Below are positions 23,400 to 40,897 of a stretch of DNA of 64,000 nt, piece after piece. The translations under genes and the position numbers were made by a program. The notes under the pieces were generated by a model, which was given only the letters and a program-made list of their open reading frames with translations, did not search any database and was not told where the DNA came from. Each line of letters opens with the position of its first letter. Position 1 is the stretch's first letter. The stretch covers positions 1,240,001 to 1,304,000 of the forward strand of contig MCFH01000003.1 of NCBI GenBank assembly GCA_002104945.1, written 5' to 3'. This DNA comes from Piromyces finnis (lineage: Eukaryota > Neocallimastigomycota > Neocallimastigomycetes > Neocallimastigales > Neocallimastigaceae).

Positions 23400-26300
23400 A
23401 TGACTTCAATAACGCATAAAAATAAAAGAATGTCTATGGCAGACCAACTTTCAAATGAAATGAATCTTTTACTTAAAAACACTGACTTAAATAAAACAAA
23501 TTATGATAAATCAATGTATTCACCTTCTATTGGCCTATCTCAAATGCAAAAACATAATTCTACTACATCTTACAGCAATAATAAACCAATTAATAATTCA
23601 AATGGTTATTCAAATGATTACATTCCCCATTCATCATTATCTTCATCATATATGCTTAAAAATAATAATAATAGTCAAAACCAAGGAACCCTTCGTCCAG
23701 AATATTTAGAAGAAAGATACAAAAGTATATATGAAACAACTGAATCTTCATCTGTCTATACCAATGATATAAATAATAGCACAATTACAACAACTACTGC
23801 AATATCATCTGATACCCCTTCAGAAGAAGATGGTTATACCACAACATCAATGACAACAAGTGTTTCTAGAACCGGAACTTATTCTGATATGACAACTACT
23901 GAGCAATACAGTGAATATACATCAGTTTCTGAACTACCAACAGAACAATTTAGTGAATATTCTGAAACTTCTACAGAACCCTCTTCCATAATTCAATATA
24001 ATAATAATGATGGACAAAATCCAAACATTTATTCATCTCATTATGGTAAAATATTTAATTTTCCTATTATATATCTAAATCTAAATAATATTATTAACTA
24101 ATAGTATAAAATTACTAATTTTTGAATAAATATATAATTAAAAATGATATACCATATTTTTTCAAAATAACTAAATAAAAAAAAAGGATATAATAATAAT
24201 ATTAATAATAGTTCTCAACATGAATTTTATCAAATAGAAAATCGACCATCTAGATCAATTCATCGTTGGTCTCAACAAGATATTGGTAATCGTCGTAATC
24301 ATTCACTTGATTCTAGAAAAAGTCATAGAAAAGAAAAACATAAAAAAAATAGCAGAGAAAGAAATAGATCTCTTTCACCAAGTATAAAGAATTTATTAGT
24401 AGATACTAGTCATCTTTCTAATTTATATAATACAAGTCACAGTAGTACTAGCTCCTACATTACCAATAATAATAATATACTCTCCCAACTATCTTTTGAT
24501 AATACTACACCAATTCTTCCAACTTCACTTCATTTAAATAGTTATCCTTCATCTTTAAATCTAAATTCACCCATTATTAATAAAAAGAATAAAAGAAACA
24601 TTGATACTAATAGTAATAATACTATCAATAATAATACCAATATAACTTCAAGAAATGAATATAATAAGAAAAATGCTAATAATTTTTCTAATTTTTCAAC
24701 AAATAATATAAATTACAACAATAATACTTATCAAAATGAAGCTCTTAATAATAGTAATAATGATAGAACACTTGATTGCATAGATAGTAATGAAATACAA
24801 GATATTAGAAGAAACAATAATATATACCATAATGAAATACCAATGTCAAATTATGAAGCAAATGGTAACGATAATATTCATATGACTAAGAACAACATGA
24901 AAAACTACCTTGGCAATGATGATACTAAAAATTATTCATTTAATCACAACATTGACTCAAATAATAATAGACAGTTTGTTCCTGAATCAATATTAAATAG
25001 TACACCAATAAAATCTAAACATTCCATATCAAAAAATCCGTCTAAAATCAAAAAAAGTAAAAATAAGAAAAAAGCACAAATGAATACAACATTATCTTCA
25101 CATGATTTAAATAATAATGATGATAATAATGATAATAATAAAAGTTCATTCCATTTACTTCCTTCATCTCTCTATGGACTTCCAGATGTTCTTCCATATC
25201 AACCTCCAAGTAAAATCCCAATGAATCGTAATTCTGTTAATGATACTAAAATTACGGATTCTTCTTTTCATATTGCTAATGATAATTTTTATAATAATAC
25301 AGATAACAAAGAAAATAAAACTTATTATTTTGATGATTCTCCTCAATCTAAATTAAATGAAAATTATATTAATAAACCATATAACATGAATAATAATGGA
25401 TCTCAACATTCTGGCTTGAATAACTATTTAGGAGTTAAAAGTTATAAGAAACTTAATAATTACTACATGGATTATGATAGTCCTTCTAGTGTTCCCAATA
25501 GTAATTCGAATGGTTGTAGCCCAGATCATTTTGAAAATAATAATAATAACAATAATAACAATGTTAATAACCCTTACAATCCTCTGAGACATCAAAATAA
25601 TAATGATAATAATGATGATAATAAGAATATACCTGAAGAATATATGGAACAACAAAATTATGATTATTTCAATGATATTACATCAATTACTCAAAATACA
25701 ATAGATACCGGAATTGTTACACCTTCTCTTTCTTCAATCGATGAACAACAATTTGCAAGTGATAATGACTATTACAACATCACAGCTGATAATATCTTAA
25801 CTAATCTTGATAATAATCAACAACCTCTTTGTATTCACTCAAGTAATCCAAATAAAAATAACTTCAATATAATTTATAATAATAGTGATAATAATAGCAC
25901 TACCATCAACAATAACTATAGTAATACCTATGAAATTGACGGTAATTATAAAAATGGTAATTAATTACATCACCTCCTTTTTTTTCATTTTTTAAATTAT
26001 TGTATTTATTATGTTTATTATCTTTATATCATAAATAAATGAATTACTAATTAACTATTTTTTTTATTTATATGTTTAATAATAAAATCATTAGATATGG
26101 ATGGTTATTATAATGATAATATTAATAATCAAGTATCAGGTATTATTTTAGATTCTTTCACAATGAAAAAAGATGATATTCCACTTGAACAATTTAATGA
26201 AAATGAAATGAATAATAATATGATTGTTAATAATTATGACTGTATTATGGATGCTTTCCCAGTAAAAAAAGTTTATCCATACGAAAAGGATATTGTTTCC

Positions 26301-29300
26301 GATACCAATTTTAATCAAGAATGTGTGGATTTCTACCAAGATACTGGTGAAGACAAAGAATTAACCGAAAAATCTGAATCTTATTACAATACTTCTATTG
26401 AAGATACTTCCTATACTCTCTCAAGTTCCGCAAGAGAACGTTTTAACGCTAAAAAACCACCTTATCCATTAAATCCAAATTCCAAATTTTACAAACCACC
26501 AAATCCAAGGCATCATCAAAAAAAATCTAAAAAGAAACAAAAGAAGCATTCAAAAAATTTCAATAGAAATAAAGATCTTGAAGAAGGTTATGATGATGAC
26601 ATTCGAAGGAAACATTCTCTTGTTAAGCCAGAACGTTCAAGACGTATTAATAAATTTTTGAATTACGCTAGAGACAATTCAAATTATGTTATTGTTGAAA
26701 ATAATTTAACCACTGGAGATGCTAATACCTATCAAGATGAAGATGTAGAACGCCAAAAATTACAAGAATTAAAACGTCAAAGTAATTTCTTTGCAAAGAA
26801 AAATGCTATTGATCCTGAGTATGGTAAAGGGTATGATGAAGCATCTCTATCCTCAAATTCTACTAAAAATAAATCCTTCAAAAATAAATGGTGGGCTACA
26901 TTAGCTAAAACTTGTACTTGCTGTGTTCCTAAAGCTTGCTTAGTACGTTGTCATAAAACAGATCCTGATGTTCAACAAGCATGGAGAGAAAAGGTTACTC
27001 TCTGTATAATTATTTTCTGTATTTGTCTCATATCAGGATTTTTCACTTTTGGTATTAATATGATTGTATGCAATAGTAGTGAAGATAAAATTTATTACGC
27101 TGATTCTTCCTATTCTATTCACGGTATTTCCTATGATATTTATATTAGTAAATACGACTCCAGTAGTAGACTTCATAGTGTTATTGGTATGTCTAACGGT
27201 CACGATTTAGGTCAATACTTTTTAAATGCTGACCCAAAAAATGAATGTAACCAAATTATGAATGGTTTGTACGGTCAATATACATGTTCTTCGGAAGTTA
27301 TTGGGGAATGGCTTCAAGAAGCTCATAAACTTGACAAAACTTGTTATACCATGGATAATATTCTTTCTGATCCAAATATTAACACAAAAAAAATTGGAAA
27401 TATTTATTATAATTGGAAGGATTTGGAGGAGCTTAAGGATCAAAGAAAACTTGTAGTTTATAACGGAAATGTTTTAGATATCACTGATTTCTTAGCAAAA
27501 AACCATACCTTAATTGGAAATGATCTTGAAACCATTTTAAGAAATCATAATGCTATGGACATCACCTATACAATGACAAAAAATTCTCAAAATAGAAAAG
27601 TTATTAAATGTATGAATGAAATTTATAAAGTTGGGACAATAGGTAAAACTACATCAGGATGCATTATTGGAAACATTATTTTAGCTTTAACTTTAATTTT
27701 TGTTACTGGGGTAATGTTTATTAAATTCTGTATGGCGGTTATCTTCAGTTGGTTATTAAAATGGCCATTAGGTGATCGTTATGGTATTATTAGAAAAATT
27801 GGTGAAAAGGAACGTCGTTACGCCTCTCTACCTCCTCATAATAATGGTAATATAGATTCCATAAAAATGCCTATATCTTTATGGAGTGACGTTAAAACGA
27901 AAGAAAGTAGAAATAATGTTCGTGACAGTATTACCACACTTATTAATAAAAGTAATAGTAATAGTAATACAATCCTTCAAAATAGCGCTGGAATAAATAA
28001 TGATACCGGCGGGTTTGATATTAATCATAATAATAATTATACACTATCTTCGGCTACTCCAACAATGGAAAAAATGACATCCAGTCTTACACCTTCCAAT
28101 AGTACAACGAATTATAAATCTCAAAATCGCAAAAGTATGACTAGTCGTTTTTCAATACCAATGCCAGGGGAAGGATCTAGATTAAAATCTAGTCAAAGTA
28201 TTAGTAATATTGTGATGCCAAAATATCCAAATCCATTTAGGGCAGAATCTATTTCCAATAATAATTCCTTTACTGATTTAACCGCTATAAAAAGAAATAG
28301 TATTAACTGGGAGCCAACACATTCTAGCTCACCAAGTTTTAATAGTGTTTTAAATAAAAAGAATACTGCTTGTAATACACCCCCACCTCTTGGTAATATT
28401 TTTAATCACCAAATAAGCAGTTCACCATCCCTTCTGGCAAATTCCAATAATTCAATGCTTAATGATACCGTTAAAACTTTGCCTGAACCAACTTTACCAG
28501 ACATGGGTATTCTAGATGATGAACTTCCACCTTCCTCCTCACCATCAACCTTTACTAATAAAAGATTAAGTATGCCACCAAATATGAGTCTTTCCATTAA
28601 TAGATTTTCAACCTTGAAATCAACCTCTGGTAATGATCAGTATAAGCCTATTAATGGTAATTCCGAAGAATCTTCAGGGGGTCCATTGACACCTAATTCT
28701 ACTATTAAAGATCTTCTTCATACCATTCTTTTAGTTACCTGTTATTCCGAAGGTCATGATGGAATTGCAAATACATTAGATTCTCTTGCTAATACCGATT
28801 ATCACGATTCCCATAAATTAATTATTGTTATTTGTGACGGTTTAGTAAAAGGAGAAGGAAATGATGGATTAACCTCTGATATTGTAATTAATATGATTGA
28901 TCCTGGAGATGGCAGTAATTATCATGATAATGACCAGGAAGCTAAAAGTTACGTTGCTATTGCTGAAGGAGAAAAGCGTCATAATATGGCAAAGATTTAT
29001 GCCGGTTGGTATAGATATGCCTTGAAAGATACTGGTAGACGTGTTCCAATGATTGGTATTATTAAATGTGGTACAGAACAAGAACGTTATGGTAGTAACA
29101 AATCTCCAAAACCTGGAAATCGTGGTAAACGAGATTCACAAGTTCTTTTATTAGGATTTTTAAGTCGTGCATTATTTAATGAACGTATGACCGAATTTGA
29201 TTTTGATCTTTTCACCAAAATTTATAAATTAACCGGAGTTCATGCTGATGGCTATGAAAGTATCATGATGGTTGATGCAGATACCATTGTTGACAAGGAT

Positions 29301-30305
29301 TCCTTAGCTCATTTAACAGCATGTCTTATTCAGGATCCAAAAATTATGGGTCTATGTGGTGAAACAAAGATTTGTAATAAAACCCAAAGTTGGGTAACAA
29401 TGATTCAAGTATTTGAATACTACATTTCTCATCATATGTCGAAAGCTTTTGAATCCGTATTTGGAGGTGTGACATGTCTACCTGGTTGTTTCTGTATGTA
29501 TCGTATTAAATCAAGAAAAGGAGATCATGGTTATTGGGTTCCAATTTTAGCCAATCCAGAAATTGTTGAACAATACTCTGAAAATGTTGTAGACACCCTC
29601 CATAAAAAGAATTTATTATTACTAGGAGAGGATCGTTATCTTTCCACTCTTATGCTTAGAGAGTTTCCAAAGAGAAAAATGGTTTTTGTTCCACAAGCCA
29701 CCTGCCATACCATTGTTCCTAGTGAATTTAAAGTTCTTTTATCTCAACGTAGACGTTGGATTAATAGTACCATACATAATCTTTTAGAATTAGTTTTAGT
29801 AAATGATTTATGTGGTACTTTTTGTATTTCAATGCAATTTGTTGTTTTCATGGAATTAATTGGAACAATGGTTCTTCCAGCTGCTGTATTATTTACATAT
29901 TATTTAATAATTAATGCCATATTTTCTAGTCAAAAACATATTTTCACCCTATGTCTTATGGCTGTTATTATGGGATTACCAGCCATTTTAATTGGACTCA
30001 CCTCACGTAAAATTAAATATATTCTATGGATGCTTGTATATTTGTTAGCTCTCCCTGTTTGGAATTTTATTCTTCCAGTATACTCATTCTGGCATTTTGA
30101 TGATTTCAGTTGGGGTCAAACTCGTGTTGTTGAAGGAGAGAAGAAAACAGATAAAAGTGGACATACATCTGATGGTAAATTTGATAGTACAGGCATCATT
30201 ATGAAAAAATGGGAAGAGTGGGAAAAACTTAGAAGAGTTGGAATTCTAATGACTGAAAGTAAAGAAGGTGATTTAGGTGAACATAGCAAGTATAATAATA
30301 AATAA
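23400..30305 (+). CDS. CHS: chitin synthase, class IV type, with a long Asn-rich N-terminus
   Basis: Three exons, 23400-24045, 24187-25956 and 26095-30305, keep frame through two short introns and give 2208 residues. About the first 850 residues are low-complexity, rich in Asn and Ser. Then come a basic KKKQKK patch, a first membrane segment near 1107-1131 after the Cys pair CTCC, a cytochrome b5-like module near 1256 (VVYNGNVLDITDF), and a second membrane segment near 1328-1361. A Ser-rich insert of roughly 300 residues follows, then the GT2 catalytic domain from about 1681. Catalytic signatures are DAD (1866-1868), EDR (1984-1986) and QRRRW (2023-2027), followed by several C-terminal membrane helices. 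The enzyme polymerises UDP-GlcNAc into chitin at the plasma membrane. No myosin motor is present, which separates it from class V/VII. The splice link to the Asn-rich exons rests on phase and ORF continuity. Confidence 0.93.
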
Positions 30306-31207
30306 AAAGTAACAATATAATTCCTATGATTAATAACAAAAAAATAGTCGTATTAATTCATTAATTTATAGAAAAAGACTATTGAAAATATAAAATAAAA
30401 AAAAAGTAATAATAACAATAACAATAATAAATTTATTATAAATAAATGTATTATAATTTTCTTTTTGAATTTTAAACTAAAAATTTAAATTAGATATATA
30501 AAACGTAACTAAATATATACTTATTATTTCTAATATATAGTGATTATCATTAAAACATCGACATTATTATATTATATCTATTATTTATATCTATTATATA
30601 ATGTAACTAAAATATCTAAAAAAAAAAAAATAATAATAATAATTTTTTTTTTTAACAATATTATTATTTCCATTTTTTATGTATTTATTTATATTATTAA
30701 TGTATTTATTTAATTCTATTATAAATATCTTTTCATTTTAGTTAGTTACAATAATATGGATAGAATAAAAATAAAATAAAATAAACCATTTCAAATTAAT
30801 GTAAAGAAAAAAAAAAAAAAATACCTTAAGATTGTACATAAAAAGTTGTATATAAAGTGTATATAATAATTAAAAAGATAAAGAGAAAAAAAAACGACGA
30901 AATAACAAAATTCTAAATTTATCAAATAATAGTACACATAAATTATATTTACTAAATAGTTTAAAATCAAATTATTTTTTATTATAATTATTATTTCTTT
31001 TTTTATTTTATTTATTTTTACTTTATTGTTTCAACTGTCATTTCTATGTACAAATGATAATAAAATCTAATAGTTTTTTTTTTTTTTTTTTTAATATTAA
31101 AATGATATTACTAAAAAAGATAAAATAATAACAAAAAGTATTAAAAATAAATAATTTTATTTCATTCTTATATTATAATTTTATCAAGCATGATGATGAC
31201 GATTACT
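30306..31207. other. intergenic, convergent
   Basis: About 900 bases of AT-rich spacer between chitin synthase and EAF3. No feature seen beyond homopolymers. Confidence 0.6.
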
Positions 31208-34198
<2,991 letters not shown>

Positions 34199-35869
34199 TA
34201 TTCTATTTTATAAATATTTATCTTTTTCTCTTTTTTTTTTTTCTTTTTCTCTATATATTAATAAATATAACAATATTAAATATTAGTAAAACATATGTAT
34301 ATATGTATATATATATATCCAAAATATTGAGATATAAAATATTTAAAGAAAAAAAAAATTTTTTTTTTCTTATTCAAATTCATCTACTTCACTATTAATA
34401 CAAAAAAATGATACTATTGTTTATATGAAGTTTAATTAGTTTCTATCAGGTACTAAAATAATAATAATAATCATGATTATAAATGGTATTACATTTTAAA
34501 GCAAAAATGAAAAGTCCAATAATATTATCATTATTAATAATAAAAAAAGAATGAATAATATCTCATTTATATAGGTATTATTTTATTCATTACTTACATT
34601 ATAAAAGGAATTAAAATAAATTTGAATTTTTAAAAGAATAAATTGGTATAAATAATTAAATATTATAATAAACAGATAGTCAACTACTAAAAAAAGAAAA
34701 AGAAAAGAAAAGAAAAGAAAAGGAAAGGAAAAAGAAAAAAGAAAAAATAAATTACTTTTTTTTTTAAAAAATAAAATAAAAAACAATTTTTGATTTATTG
34801 ATTTTTTAATTTATTTATATTTATTTATTTATTTATTCACTTTTTTAGTTATAAAATAATGGTTATTTATTTAATTAGTTATATATTTATTCATTTAATT
34901 AATCAATAAGATTTATTTATTTTTAAATCTAAAAAATTTATTTTTTTATATATTAAATTTAGTATATAAATAATATATTAAAATATACAGATAATATGTG
35001 TAAAAAAAAAATTAAATCCACCGAACAACAACACTTTAAAAAAAAAACCATTCAATACTTTAAGAGAAACTATTCTTAAATATTGTCATTACTACTACTT
35101 TTTTTTTTTTTTTACTTTTTATAAATTCATATCTTAGTGTCGATAGAAGAAAAAAAAATAAAAGTAAAATAAAGATACTTTGTATTATTTGATATATTTA
35201 TAAAACTAAGATCATAGTATGATTCATTAAACATTTATAGGATACTTTAAAGTATCGTTATTTATAATACGATCATAAAACAATTTCTTTTTTTTTTTAC
35301 CATAATTTTATAATAAAAAAAAAAAAAAGAATTCTTATTTTTTAAATTATATTAATTAAATGTTTATTTATTAAAAAAAGTTTTTAACAAAAAAAATAAT
35401 TGAAATAAAAGAAAAAAGTATATATAATTTTTTCTTTCTTCTAACTTTTCTTGTATGTTATAATTATTTGTAACTGTAAAATAAAATTTAAAAAAAAAAA
35501 ATGGAAATAAAAAAAAAACATTAAAATTATCAAATAAAATAAAAAAAAAATAAACAGTTTATGTTTTTTTTTTTTTGTGGTTGTGGTTATGGCTATGGTT
35601 GTTGTTGTTGTTGTAAACTTTTTTGTTTGTTTGTTTTTGTATTAACCCTATTTTTTTTAATACTTTATACTTTTTTATTAATTTTAATATTTTCTTTTAT
35701 TTTTTTTTTTTTTTCAATTTTATTTTTATAAAAGTTTAGGTGTAGGTAAATGTTTTTTTTTTTTTTTTTTTTTGTGATACATTTTTTCCTATCCTTCTCT
35801 TTTGTCTTTTTTTATCTTTTTTTTCTTTTAAAAAAAAGAAAAAAAATAAATTTAGATAAATAAAATTCA
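34199..35869. other. intergenic, upstream of EAF3
   Basis: About 1.7 kb, AT-rich, with a GA-type purine run near 34690-34745 (AAAGG/AAAAG units) and GTTGTT repeats near 35580-35615. No gene seen. Confidence 0.55.
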
Positions 35870-38212
35870 CTATACATTATTATTGGTTATTTGTGAATTA
35901 TCAATATTATTTATCGAAGAACTTGATGATGATAAAGTGGCATTTATTGAGTTTTGTTGTACTGAATCAGATGACATGGAAGCCATATTTAATAAATTAT
36001 TGGTATGATTAAGATATGATGCGCTTCCATTTAAAGATGAAGGACTACTAGAAGTATTGCCATTTAATAGATTTAAGATAACACTTGAAGATAAGGAATT
36101 CATATGCGTTGATGGTGTATTTGGGCTTGAAAGACCATAAAGGAAACCAAGGAATTTAGTATCATCAATGGTATCTTCAAAAAAGGTTTGTCGCATCTTA
36201 AAGAAAGTTTTACTTGTTAATAAACTATCACTTCCTGCTTGATGTTGTGGACCTACACGTTCTACCTATAAATATTCAAAAAAGATAAATATAAAAAAAA
36301 GTTAGCAACTTTTTCTTCTTCTTATATATATATATACTATAGGTATATAATTATTAATTCAGGTATTCCAACAGTTTAAAAATACTTTTCAAAAGCATTA
36401 ATTTTTTTAAAAAAAAAAAAAAGTATTCTATATTTTTATTATATTTTACTAAAAAATAAACTTATAATTACTTTCAAGAAATCAGCTACATCTTGTAAAC
36501 CTCCTTTCAAGTTTTTACAACTTTTCATTAAATATTTTATATCATATATACATGGGAAATATATTTTTAATAATTCAAAAAAGCTACGTTCTTCTGCTGG
36601 AAGAGCTTGACATGTAAGTATTTTTAAAAGATAACAAAAATCGTATCCACTTTATATAGAAAATATAAGGTTAATTATGATTATTATATATTTTATAGAT
36701 TAAATAATTATCAAAGCAAAATTTTAATATTAAAAATTTTCTTATCCATATAATTTTTAAAAAATCTTATTTTCATTTTGAAATGGATATGTAATATTAA
36801 AAAAAAAAAAATGGGAAAGAAAATACAAACCTATGAAAAGATATCCATTTAACATCATCAAGTAATACAAAGCCAGAACTTATTAATAATTCTCCAAAAT
36901 ATTCAACATCTATTCCATATTTATCATTTTTTTCAAAATCTATTCCTGAGTTAGTAAGTAAATCTATTGAATCTTGTGCATACATGTCATTTCTATGTTT
37001 TAAATAATAAAAAAAAAAAAAATAGCGAAAATGAGTTTAATGTTAAGGTACTAGAGTATTATTTAATTATTTTTCTTTCATAGTTTTTTTTAAAAATATA
37101 TTAATGACTTTAGATTTTTAATATCAAGAATTAAACTAATAGCATTTAATATTGCATATTTTTTTTATCTAATTTATATATTTTTTTTCTCTATTTTGTT
37201 ATGAAATAGCTTCATCAATTGAATTTAAGTATTTCTTTTCTGCTTATTTACTTAATTGATTGATTATAACTATGTTTCTATTTTATGTCTGTTTTTAAAA
37301 AATAAGAAATGTTTGTATAGATACGAACTGTAAATTGAATTTGAAATGAAATTGCCAAGTACAAACATTATCTGGTAAATTTCCATTTTCATCTGCAAAT
37401 GTTATACCCAATTGAATAATCTTTAAGAGATCTACATTACATCTAAGAGTTTGATAGTGATAATCTGTAGTAGATTTAAAGTTACCCACTGGTCTCGCTA
37501 CAACCCCAGGAAATTCTGTATCCTTTATATTATAAATAAACAACGTGTACAATTTATTAATGCCTGTTCTTAATTCTGTTAATTATTATTATTATTATTT
37601 ATTCATTTATCTATTTATTTTATTTATTTTATTTTATTTTATTTATTTATGATTATGACTCTTTATTAAAACTGTGCATTTAATGTTGTAATTTGTAGTT
37701 TCTCCAAAACATTTGTTTTTTTTTAAATGATTATATTTTTGTCTATTAATATAACATTATTAAAATAATTACATAATAATATCATATGTTTATGACGTCT
37801 CTTCCTTTCGAACAAACATTTCTTTTTATTATTATTATTAAATGATACTTTTAAATCAGTCCATTATCCTTTATAAAGTAAAGATCAGATACTTTTTTTT
37901 ATCACAATTTATTTACCTTATAAAATAAATTGTTGATATTTATTTAAAATACTCTTCTTTTAAAAATTGTAACGAAAATTATTTCTTTTTTTTCTTATTT
38001 ATTTATCTATTTAAAAAGAATTATCTATCTTTTTTTTTTTGTTGTTGTTATTGCTTTGACCAAGATATTAAAATTATATAAATAAATAAAAAAAAATAAA
38101 AACTAACCATAGATATATATGGATATCTTTCTACCAATTCTCTTAGAATCTTCATTTCTGATTCCAAATTATATGACCATACATCTTGAATCCAACTATT
38201 GTCGTCAGACAT
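35870..38212 (-). CDS. POP2: CCR4-NOT deadenylase subunit CAF1/POP2
   Basis: Five exons, 38108-38212, 37329-37522, 36831-36992, 36472-36649 and 35870-36265, sum to 1035 nt (344 residues). The product matches CAF1/POP2 from the N-terminal [19 protein letters not shown] onward. The DEDDh nuclease residues are present: Asp36 and Glu38 (MDTEFPG), Asp157 (SGYDF), His221 and Asp226 (HQAGSDS). [16 protein letters not shown] is also intact. CAF1 shortens mRNA poly(A) tails within CCR4-NOT. The last 90 or so residues are a Ser/Asn-rich tail not found in the conserved core. The donor of exon 2 reads GTTCGT, weaker than the GTAAGT/GTATGT pattern elsewhere, but it is the only one that keeps [12 protein letters not shown] in frame. 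Confidence 0.96.
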
Positions 38213-40897
38213 TATTATTTATTTATGCTATTTTAATTATTTAATATTGTAATTATTTAAAAAGGGTTTTTTAATGCCTTGAACTTTATATCTTTAAAAA
38301 AAAATTAAAAAAAAAACAAAACAATAAAACTATTTCTAAAAACTAATATATCTATAAATAGTCAATTATTTATATATTTAATGAAAAAAAATATAAAATC
38401 GTTGATAGGAAACAAAAGAGTTTCTACAATTTATCTATCTTTTTAATAACTATTTTACTTTTTTTAAAAAATTTAAAAAATAATATATTAAAATAGCATA
38501 TATATTGGATATATATTATAGTTTATAATTTTATAATTTTATTTTTTTAATAATAATAATAAAAATAAAATTTCCAATTGACTATTATATTAATAGTATT
38601 AAAATTTTGATTTAGTTTATATTATTACCAATTTTTTAAAAAATATATATATTGTTTTTTTGTAAATTTTTTTATTTTAAAAAAAAATACTGTAGATATA
38701 TTGTTAATGTTTTTTAAAGTGTAGATGAACTTTTCCTTTATTTAGTTTTTAATTTTTATTTATTACTTTTATATTGTTAATATACTTTTTATAAAGGAAA
38801 GTCCTGTGTGTGTATGCTTTTTTTTTTTTTTGTATGTGAATATAAGTATATTTTTGTTGAAAAAGGTAACAATATAATTGTTTTGTTTTGTTTTAATTTT
38901 TTTTTTTTTTATTTTTATTTTTATATTTGATAATTGATGTTATTTAATAAAAAAAAATAATGATAATATTTTGATTGTTATATTATTTTTTTTATTTAGA
39001 AAATTTTGTTTCACATCAAATAATCTTCAAATATTATTATTATTATTTATTATTATTATTATTATTATTATTTATTGTTTTTAAAAGTTGAATAGATGTT
39101 TTAATTTATCTTATTTTCTAGTTTTTTGTTTTTATTTTTTATGTTTTTCTTTAAATGACTAATTTTTATTATTACTTTTAGTATTATATTCTTTTTATTA
39201 TTATTTATTATTTGTTTATTTATTTAATTTCCACACTACGATTTGATTTCAAATAAAATAAAAAAAAAAGCTTTTCCTTTATATAATAACAAAAAAAAAA
39301 AAAAACAAATAATAATTGAATTTTATAATTTTTTTAACAAAGAAAATTAAGATATAAAAATTCCTGTTATACTTGAATTATTATTTATTATTTATTATTG
39401 TTGTTGTTGTAATTGTTGTTGTTGTTGTTGTTCTTATTTTTTTTTTTTTTTTTATTTTTTCTTATTATTATTATTATTCTAATTTATTATCAATTATATT
39501 AATAATACTTCTAAATGATAATAATAAATGTATATAAAGAATTACTTTGTATTAACCCTTTTTTATATATAATATTTTTATTTTTATTTTTTTCTTAAAA
39601 TTTAATAAAATTATAAAAAAAAAAATAAAAAAAAAAAGATTAAAACTTTTCACTTTTTTTTTATGTATAATAAAGTAATCTTTTTTTTTTTTATTTTTTT
39701 TATAAATAATATAATTTAGTTGTTAAAAAAAAAAATTTTTTTTTTGTTTTTTTTTTTTTTTGTTATTATTTTATTATTTATTTATTTATTTATTTATTAT
39801 TTACTCTTTCTTAATGTTTTATTTTTTGTATTACATTACATTATTAATACAAAACGTAAAAAGAATGTTAAATGTATGATACATAAATAAAAAAAATAAA
39901 TTGGCTACATCTTGCCTACATTTCCAATTATTATTGTATACATAATGTAATAACAAAAAAGTATTCTAAAAGTATGGAAAGTATTATGATGTTTTTAGGT
40001 ATTATAGTATTATCATTGTAGTGGTAATGGTTTTAAAACCACTGTCACTACGCCTTCTTTTTCTTAATAAATTATACTATATAAATAATAAATGAGGAAA
40101 TGTTAAATTAAATTAAGAATTGAACAATAAGGTGTGATATTATTAATACCATTACATAATAACTATTACTATAGAATGAATTTCCTATATGTCAAAACCA
40201 AATAAATCGATATATATAGTTATATTAAAAACATATTTAAAAAAAATATTAAAAATAATAATATTATATATATTTTTTATTAATAATAGATAATATTTTT
40301 ATTTAAAGTAAAATATATACATATACTCTATACTTTTCTATTGTACAAAATAATATAAACTTTTTTTTATTAAGATTATATGAAAATGATGGTAAATAAC
40401 TATTCTATATTGAAAAAAAAAAGCGGTATTTTAGATGAAAAGACAAGAATATTTTTTTTCTTTCTTTAATTTTTAGTATTATTTATTAAATAATTATACT
40501 ATATAGAGTATATAAAAAAAGATAATATTACTTTTTATTATTTTTTGATTAAATAAATAGTCATAACTTGAAAAATAAAGGTTTCCCCTCTAAAATATAT
40601 ATTTCTGTAAAATGTAAAATAATTAACAGATAAAAATAAAATTATATTATTAACAAAATAAATGCGATTAATTTTAAATAAAAATAACATTTACAATGGT
40701 ATAGAACAATTAAATAAATTATTAAAATAAAAAAAATAAAAAAGGATAATCTTGGATATTATTTATGATTTATGTGTATTTAATATCTTTATTCTTTTAT
40801 TCTTTTATTTAAAAAAAAAGAATATATATATATATATTTATAATTTATTCACTTTCTTTTTCGTTGTTGTTGGTGGTGGTGTTATTTTATTAATTGA
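38213..40897. other. intergenic
   Basis: About 2.7 kb of AT-rich DNA, including TTG-type repeats near 39398-39432 and an inverted repeat at 40018-40051. No exon recognised. Confidence 0.55.
40018..40051. repeat. 34-bp imperfect palindrome
   Basis: Arms GTAGTG/CACTAC enclose a perfect 14-base palindrome, TGGTTTTAAAACCA, with a 4x4 internal mismatch. It would fold as a hairpin. It has slightly higher GC than the flanks. Confidence 0.7.
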
